The position numbers and the translations under genes were made by a program. Below are positions 15,801 through 20,111 of a stretch of 20,111 nt of DNA, piece after piece. Each line of letters starts with the position of its first letter. Position 1 is the first letter of the stretch. The stretch spans positions 1 to 20,111 of IMG/VR virus record IMGVR_UViG_3300021976_000084; one strand, written 5' to 3'. The DNA comes from a virus. The notes beneath the pieces are model-generated. The model was not told where the DNA came from, did not search any database, and saw nothing but the letters and a program-made list of their open reading frames with translations.

Positions 15801-16122
15801 CACACTGGCCCCTCTCAAGCAGGTGGTCGGATGGATCAACGACAAGATCCCCGGCCCCGGCCCGCTGCCCGGTTTCTCCTCGGGCGGCCGAGCCGTCAAG
15901 GGGGGATGGGCCCGAGTCGGCGAGGACGGCGCCGAGGACGTCTACCTGCCGCCGAACTCGGTGGTCTCCCCCGCCGGCCGCCGAGCCACCAGCCGGCTGG
16001 TGCTGCTCGAGGGCACAGTCTCGCTCGACGAGGAAGGCCGCATGATGCTCCGCGGCCTGGCCCGCGAAGAGATCGACCAGGACACCCAATACGGGCGCCA
16101 GCTCGACCGGATGAGGAGGTAG
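12835..16122 (+). CDS. Tape measure protein with M15-like peptidase domain
   Basis: Sets tail length and is ejected with the DNA. At 1095 residues it is the longest gene here. By the rough 0.15 nm per residue rule it would give a tail near 160 nm. After an N-terminal Ala/Lys-rich part, hydrophobic stretches lie at about 429-470 and 493-540. Typical tape-measure segments FDRGGVMPGYTPG (from 739) and GGWARVGEDGAEDVYLP (about 1020-1037) flank a domain at about 815-910. That domain contains SHAGDAID, with H861, D867 and the later HIH at 898-900. This arrangement resembles the zinc site of M15-type peptidases, known as wall-cutting modules in phage tails. The spacing H-x5-D is one residue shorter than in many M15 enzymes. 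The GTG at 12835 has a perfect AGGAGG site. Confidence 0.93.
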   Translation: MAIVLGSGLIEVLPSLASGFASSLNRDVGRAASKAGAKIPLEVDTKALGRTAGMAIGKIFNRMHPEITPKVDTDGLSRKLRSDTAKAGRDGSKGFGKAFAAGIGQVAIGSILADGIRAGAGALKGVFAGAIDEATEAMQVGKITESIIRSTGGAAKISAKGIGDYAAALSAKIGVDDEAIQAGQNLLLTFKNVKNEGTGLSAIFDRATSAGADLAAAGFGSISGNAKMLGKALNDPTKGMTALSRAGVTFTQSQQDQIKALQKSGDLLGAQKIILGEVESQVGGAAEASATGAMKMQTAWGNTLENLGGKILPILDKVQGAVATKVLPIVNSVIDKMGPALEQIGPLFERGFGVVGPIVSDVIGKAGPILQGMLANWGSLFQQLGPMIGPFLGTLMAAVQQLAPVFQQLQGTVFKAIGQIVSQLLPTVTSLVQMIVPALGSIGAAVGGVLNAVIPIVSQIVATLMSALRDNMPAIQGALTSIGSAVSGIGQLITVVWQTVGPVVLPIISALFGVIVNIIGGAFKIIDGLIKVITGVLTGDWAKAGEGLKAILGGLWQAVSGIFQGAFSILRSLFGGVVTWLLDRARGFVESVVRVFLGIVSFIRGAFSAGIGFLRGLFVGVFRFVSGIVQGHIATVRGILRGINDWLRGTFAGAFARIKGWMTGPISAAKGAIDTILGKVKGAFDSAVKGIGTIWDGLKKMAAVPVNFVIDTIYNNGLREMINMIPGVEDLPKAPTVSFDRGGVMPGYTPGRDVHKFWSPTGGGLELSGGEAIMRPEFTRAMGGAGGVEMLNKAARAGNRALIQTLLGGSQKHAGGGIVSFKGGRFTEQFAGVLQTVAKQMSFNLFQGGFRPTTSYSGTSHAGDAIDVGPVSARLVRLLRDFGIAAWDRTGMGNWAPHIHGIPLPGVGRAGGSGVWQAQDYLRGGNGLSGADNGAGSGYHPGITKGGGEFTFVGDFFEAISKLPGLLGGLKTNFDQMTSDGFGKIVKDATLAPLKQVVGWINDKIPGPGPLPGFSSGGRAVKGGWARVGEDGAEDVYLPPNSVVSPAGRRATSRLVLLEGTVSLDEEGRMMLRGLAREEIDQDTQYGRQLDRMRR
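16114..16119 (+). promoter_or_regulatory. Ribosome binding site shared with the end of the tape measure gene
   Basis: AGGAGG, seven bases before the GTG at 16127. It encodes the last two Arg residues of the tape measure, followed at once by TAG. It repeats the arrangement at 12822. Confidence 0.75.
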
Positions 16123-16126
16123 GCGC

Positions 16127-18001
16127 GTGGGCTCCGCGACGATCACCAACCTGCTGGACACCCACGTGGGCCAGGACCAGCCACTCACCAACTACAACCT
16201 CGGCGGCTCGCTTTACGTCCGCCAGTGGGCCAGCTCGATCCGGGTCGCCTACCTCTACTTCGCCAACCCGGTCCCGGCCGGCGCCACCATCACCTCGGCC
16301 AAACTGCACCTCTACGGCTACGCCAAGCCGGTCGCCGGCACGATCCAGCTCTACCTCCGCCGGCTGGCCCAGACGATCGCCTATAGCAAGGTCACCTGGA
16401 ACAGTCGCGCCACCGCGTTCTCCTACCCCGAGGTCTACGCCTCGAAGTCCGGGACCTACCCCGACCAGACCGAGTACGAGTTCGACATCGCTGCCGCACT
16501 GCAGCCGGTCGCCGACGGGGCAAAGTGGTACGGCCTGCAGCTCGGCAGCGATTGGGTGACCGAGACGTGGAGCCCCCGTTTCATGTCGGTCAACCACCCC
16601 AACCCGGACCTCCGGCCGTGGGTCGAGTTCACCTGGTCGGACGCCCCCGACTCGCCCACGCAGCTGGCGCCGGCCGGGACCAGGGTGATCTCCACCGCCA
16701 AGCCGATCCTCCGGTTCAACTACTCCGACGTCTCCGGCGACACCGATATCGCCGGGGCCCAGGTCCAGGTCAACACCACCAGCTCGTTCACCTCACCCGC
16801 CTACGACTCCGGCGACCAGGACGTCGACTCGCCCCAGTGGGATCTCACCCCCTCGGCGTTCACGGCGGTCGCCGGCACCACCTACTACTGGCGGGTCCGG
16901 GTCCGCGACGGCGCCGGGCTCTGGTCGGGCTGGTCGGCGGCGGCCTCGTTCGTCTACCGGGTGCTGCCCGTCCTCGAGATCCAGAACCCGCAGCCGGATC
17001 CCGACAACTTCGTCGAGGAGCCCACCCCCGGCATCACCTGGAACGTCACCAGCGGCACTCAGGTGGCCTACCAGCTCGGCCTCTACCGCACGGTCGGGAA
17101 CCGCGACGTGCTGCTGTGGAGCCGGCCCCGCACGGTCGGCACCACCGATGGCTTCACCGTCCCGGCCGGCGTGATCACCGTCAAGGACGCCACCTACCGC
17201 ATCGACGTCCGGGTCTACGACGAGTACGACCGCGAAGCCGTCCCCAACGGCCCGGCCTACACGCAGCTCACCCGCTACTTCACCTACGAGTTCTCCGCGC
17301 TGACCACCCCGGTCTCCGACCTCACCGCCGAGCCCCTCGACCCCTACCCCGGCGTGACGCTCGAGTGGAACCGGGCCACCACCCCGGACAGTTACAGCGT
17401 GATCCGGGACGGCCTGATCATCGCCTCCCAGCTCGACCCCGACGACGACACGTGGGTGAGCGGCACCCTGAACCGGTGGGTCGACCGGTTCCCGGTCAAG
17501 AACCGGGTCCACACCTACAGCGTCCAGGCGATCGTCAACGAGAAGGCCAGCGCCAGCAACCCGACCGTGGTCGCCGTCAACCGGCTGCTCGGCACCTGGC
17601 TCGTCGATGCCACCGAGGGCGGCCCCCAGGTCTGCCTGATGACTGACAAGGAGCGCACCTTCGTCCTCGAGGAGGACTCGGCGGTCTACAAGGTGCTCGG
17701 CGCCTCCATCGTCTCGCTGGTCATGCAGAGTCTCCGGGCCTACTCCGGCAACGTCCCCGGCGAGCTCCACACCGGTGTCCCGGGCTGCTCGGAGACCGCC
17801 GACGTCTGGCGCTCCCGGCTGCTCGAACTGAAGGCCAACGCCGGCCAGCTGGTCTACCTGTTCATCACCGGCATGACGATCCCGGTGGTCCTGCAGAACG
17901 TCCAGGTCGCGCCCGGCGTGACCACCTCCGGCAAGCACATCGCCTCCTTCGACTGGCACCAGCAGGGCCTGCTGCCGTTCACTCCGAAGGGGCTGCTCTA
18001 G
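16127..18001 (+). CDS. Tail-tip protein: DNRLRE-like, FN3-like and Dit-like parts
   Basis: A 624-residue protein directly after the tape measure, where distal tail (Dit) genes usually sit. Residues about 5-170 resemble a DNRLRE domain: DTHVGQD, AYLYFANPVPAGATITSAKL, then TWNSRAT and PWVEFTW. Residues about 174-272, 273-388 and 389-484 look like fibronectin-III-type repeats (TYYWRVRVRDGAGLWSGWS is clear). Residues about 485-624 resemble the tube-joining part of Dit proteins (VYKVLGASIVSLVMQSLRAY; VVLQNVQVAPG). DNRLRE domains are mostly known from secreted surface proteins, so a surface-binding role is inferred. The GTG at 16127 follows AGGAGG. The stop shares one base with the next GTG. Confidence 0.82.
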   Translation: MGSATITNLLDTHVGQDQPLTNYNLGGSLYVRQWASSIRVAYLYFANPVPAGATITSAKLHLYGYAKPVAGTIQLYLRRLAQTIAYSKVTWNSRATAFSYPEVYASKSGTYPDQTEYEFDIAAALQPVADGAKWYGLQLGSDWVTETWSPRFMSVNHPNPDLRPWVEFTWSDAPDSPTQLAPAGTRVISTAKPILRFNYSDVSGDTDIAGAQVQVNTTSSFTSPAYDSGDQDVDSPQWDLTPSAFTAVAGTTYYWRVRVRDGAGLWSGWSAAASFVYRVLPVLEIQNPQPDPDNFVEEPTPGITWNVTSGTQVAYQLGLYRTVGNRDVLLWSRPRTVGTTDGFTVPAGVITVKDATYRIDVRVYDEYDREAVPNGPAYTQLTRYFTYEFSALTTPVSDLTAEPLDPYPGVTLEWNRATTPDSYSVIRDGLIIASQLDPDDDTWVSGTLNRWVDRFPVKNRVHTYSVQAIVNEKASASNPTVVAVNRLLGTWLVDATEGGPQVCLMTDKERTFVLEEDSAVYKVLGASIVSLVMQSLRAYSGNVPGELHTGVPGCSETADVWRSRLLELKANAGQLVYLFITGMTIPVVLQNVQVAPGVTTSGKHIASFDWHQQGLLPFTPKGLL

Positions 18002-19155
18002 TGTGGACGCCCGCGCTCTCGGCCGCTGACTTCGCCCTGTTCCTGCAGGGCCTGCTCGGCTCTCACCAACTCCGGTCCCGGCTGCAGATCATGGACACCA
18101 GCCACCAGGTGCTCGGCGATGTCACCGAGCAGCTGCTGGACGGCTCGGTCACGGTCGACGCCCTGGCCGAGGTCACCAGGTCGGCCAGCCTGTCGCTGTT
18201 CGACCCGGCCCACGTGCTGCAGCTCGACAGCAGCGCTCCCACCGACGGGGTGCTCTACCTCGACCGCATGATCGGGATCTCCTACCAGATCTACTCCGAG
18301 GTCTTCCCCCAGACCGTCACCGTGCCCATCTTCACCGGGCCTTTGTCGAAGGTCAGCCGCGACGACGACACCGTGACGATCGAGGCCCTCGGCAAGGAGG
18401 TCTTCGCCAAGCAGCCAGCCGGCCGCACCCGCAGCTACTCGAAGGGCTGGTACCGCACCCAGATCGTCAAGGAGCTGCTCACCGAGACCGGAGAGACCCG
18501 GTTCGATATCGAGGCCTGGACGCTGCGCACCGCTGACGTGTTCGGCGTCACCTTCGAGACCGACGTGTGGAGCCTGGCCAAGCGGATGGCCGGGGACCGG
18601 ATGCTCTACTACAACGGCGCCGGCACGCTGGTGATGCGCCGGCCGCTGACCCGCACCGTCTTCACCTTCCGCGACGGCGACGGCGGCTCCCTGCTGACCA
18701 AGCCCCAGATCGACAACTCCACCGACGACCTCCGCAACATCGTCCGCGTCCGGGGCGGCATCCCGAAGGGCGCCAAGTTCCCGGTCAACTACACCGCCTA
18801 CGCTCCCGCCAGCCACCCCCTGAGCGCCCAGAGTCTCGGCCGCAACGGCAAGGCCCGCCGACTGCTCGAGGTGATCGAGGACCAGGACCTGCTCTCCGTC
18901 CAGGCGTGCAAGGAACGAGCCGTGGCCGCCCTCAACTCGGCGCTGAAAACCGCCACCGCCGTGGCCTTCGACGCGATCCCGGTACCGATGATGGAGTGGG
19001 GCGACCTGATCGGGACCTCGGCCGCCGGCGTGTCCGCCACCTCGAGGCTCGACCAGTTCACCCTGCCGCTGCGGGCCGGCGAGTCCGCTTCCATGGGATA
19101 CAACGACCGCCGTGCGACCCTGAACAAACCAGCCATAAGGGGGCGAAAGCGATGA
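18001..19155 (+). CDS. Tail hub / baseplate protein, gp37-like
   Basis: A 384-residue protein resembling the Gp37-like tail proteins of actinophages (hub or Tal-type baseplate proteins). Features include an N-terminal LRSRLQIMDTSHQVLGDVTEQ, a beta-rich middle with TVTVPIFTGPLSKVSRDDDTVTIEALGKE, and DNSTDDLRNIVRVRGG (about 240-255) before a helical CKERAVAALNSAL. The end GYNDRRATLNKPAIRGRKR is basic. The GTG at 18001 uses the last base of the previous TAG. Its TGA overlaps the next ATG as ATGA. It probably forms the ring below the Dit-like protein (inference). Confidence 0.82.
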   Translation: MWTPALSAADFALFLQGLLGSHQLRSRLQIMDTSHQVLGDVTEQLLDGSVTVDALAEVTRSASLSLFDPAHVLQLDSSAPTDGVLYLDRMIGISYQIYSEVFPQTVTVPIFTGPLSKVSRDDDTVTIEALGKEVFAKQPAGRTRSYSKGWYRTQIVKELLTETGETRFDIEAWTLRTADVFGVTFETDVWSLAKRMAGDRMLYYNGAGTLVMRRPLTRTVFTFRDGDGGSLLTKPQIDNSTDDLRNIVRVRGGIPKGAKFPVNYTAYAPASHPLSAQSLGRNGKARRLLEVIEDQDLLSVQACKERAVAALNSALKTATAVAFDAIPVPMMEWGDLIGTSAAGVSATSRLDQFTLPLRAGESASMGYNDRRATLNKPAIRGRKR

Positions 19156-20111
19156 CCACGGCGGGCAAACTGCTCAGCGTCGACGCCCACCCCGCCGGCT
19201 CGCTCGTGTCGGAGACCGGCACCGCGGGCCGGCTCCCGGTCTATGAGGTCTGGGACTTCTCCCCCGACGGCGGCACGGTCAAGATCGACGACGTGGTGTA
19301 CGCCTACGACGGCACCGACGAAGACACCTCCGAGCTGCTCGGCGCCCTGCTGCCCATCCCCGCGCCCGAGACCCTGGTGCTGGTCGAGCCGTACGCCGAG
19401 ACCCGGCTGGCCTCGGTCTCCCTGAACGACGAGGGCGACTACCTGCAGGCCCTCGTGCCCCACGCGCTCTCCGCCCTCCTCGAGGAAGGCCAGCGCGACC
19501 CGGACAACCTCGAGACCGTCACCGTGGTGCAGACCTCCCCCGGCATGTGGGAGGTCGCCGACGTTCTCGACCAGCGCGCCGAGCTGACGCCAGACGCCGG
19601 CCAGCAGCTCCCCGACCACCCGTCCGACGGCATCCCGCCGGCCACCTCGCCCGACCCCACCGCCATCGGCGGGATCGGCGCGATCTTCCTCCGCTGGACC
19701 GCGATCGAGAACCCCGACCCCGTGACCTACGAGGTGCACCTGGGCACCTCGCCCGACTTCGTACCGGACGAGTTCACCCTGGTCGCTCTCACCCCGGCCT
19801 CCTCGATCACCCTCCGGGCGCTGCCGGACGCCGATCCGCTGGCCTACGAGACCGCCTACTACTTCAAGATCGTCGCCACCGACGCCGACGGCGCGGCCGA
19901 CCCCAGCGCCCCGGCCATGGCCCAGCTGTTCAAGGTGACCGGCCCGGACATCGCCGCCGACTACGTGTACGCCGGCAACCTGGTGGCCGATCAGATCATC
20001 GGCGGCACCATCAACGCCAGCCTGCTGCTCTCCGGCGCGATCAAGACTGCCGAGGCCGGCAGCCGGGTGGAGCTCGGCCCGTTCGGCATTGTGGTCTACA
20101 ACCCCGCCGGC
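19152..20111 (+). CDS. Minor tail protein with FN3-like domain (partial)
   Basis: Open from the ATG at 19152 to the window edge without a stop (320 codons), so the C-terminus is missing. Residues 1-155 are of unknown fold (MTTAGKLLSVDAHPAGSLV). Residues about 160-260 resemble a fibronectin-III domain (FLRWTAIENPDPVTYEVHLGTSPDF, then TAYYFKIVATDADGAAD). From 264 the sequence reads GPDIAADYVYAGNLVADQIIGGTINASLLLSG, a phrase typical of actinophage tail-tip and fibre proteins before a long beta-structured shaft. AAGGGGG precedes the start. Host-surface contact is the likely job, by analogy. Confidence 0.84.
   Translation, partial: MTTAGKLLSVDAHPAGSLVSETGTAGRLPVYEVWDFSPDGGTVKIDDVVYAYDGTDEDTSELLGALLPIPAPETLVLVEPYAETRLASVSLNDEGDYLQALVPHALSALLEEGQRDPDNLETVTVVQTSPGMWEVADVLDQRAELTPDAGQQLPDHPSDGIPPATSPDPTAIGGIGAIFLRWTAIENPDPVTYEVHLGTSPDFVPDEFTLVALTPASSITLRALPDADPLAYETAYYFKIVATDADGAADPSAPAMAQLFKVTGPDIAADYVYAGNLVADQIIGGTINASLLLSGAIKTAEAGSRVELGPFGIVVYNPAG

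Noticed and set aside
1-20111. tRNA genes, CRISPR arrays, insertion sequences or attachment sites
   Set aside because: The window is almost fully covered by + strand coding sequence with gaps under about 55 bases. No cloverleaf, regularly spaced repeats, transposase or integrase-linked repeat was seen.

Overview
The window is one strand-uniform, densely packed block of a tailed, siphovirus-type (long non-contractile tail) phage or prophage. All real genes lie on the + strand. Base composition is very GC-rich, third codon positions are strongly G/C, GTG starts are frequent, and the tail proteins resemble those of actinobacteriophages, so the host is probably a high-GC actinobacterium. The genus cannot be named from the sequence. 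No integrase, lysis, replication or immunity gene is visible, so a free phage cannot be told from a prophage.

Layout, left to right. 1-39 is a possible tail end of an upstream gene. 61-1650 encodes a ParB-domain/DNA methyltransferase fusion. 1634-3836 holds the small and large terminase subunits. 3833-5818 is the portal, carrying a C-terminal MuF-type domain. 6291-8416 holds the HK97-type prohead protease and major capsid protein, followed by a 59-residue Lys/Ala-rich protein (8457-8636). 8651-11050 holds the connector genes: head-tail adaptor, head closure, a small unknown protein, a gp10-like protein and the tail terminator. 11555-12830 holds the major tail protein and the tail assembly chaperone pair, the second part in the -1 frame. 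12835-16122 is the tape measure, with an apparent M15-type peptidase domain near its C-terminus. 16127-20111 holds three tail-tip/adhesion proteins, the last cut by the window edge.

Three HNH-type endonuclease genes are slotted into junctions of this otherwise conserved order: portal/protease, adaptor/closure and terminator/major tail protein. They are woven into the translational coupling of the operon through short overlaps. The third one (11047-11502) is the most interesting object here. Its last nine codons nearly repeat the last codons of the tail terminator gene just upstream. The sibling endonuclease at 9177-9644 ends exactly where this extra tail begins. This suggests that the gene inserted near the terminator's 3' end while supplying a replacement 3' end.

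How the genes work together: the terminase packages DNA through the portal into a procapsid of major capsid protein, which the protease matures. The adaptor, closure and terminator proteins join the head to a tail built of major tail protein around the tape measure, with the chaperone pair guiding assembly. The tip proteins, with DNRLRE-like and fibronectin-III-like domains, probably form the hub and contact the host surface. The genes overlap or nearly abut, with no gap longer than about 55 bases, so the block is probably transcribed as one late operon. I see no wholly new system; the novelty is in the endonuclease insertion scar, the chaperone frameshift site and some domain fusions.
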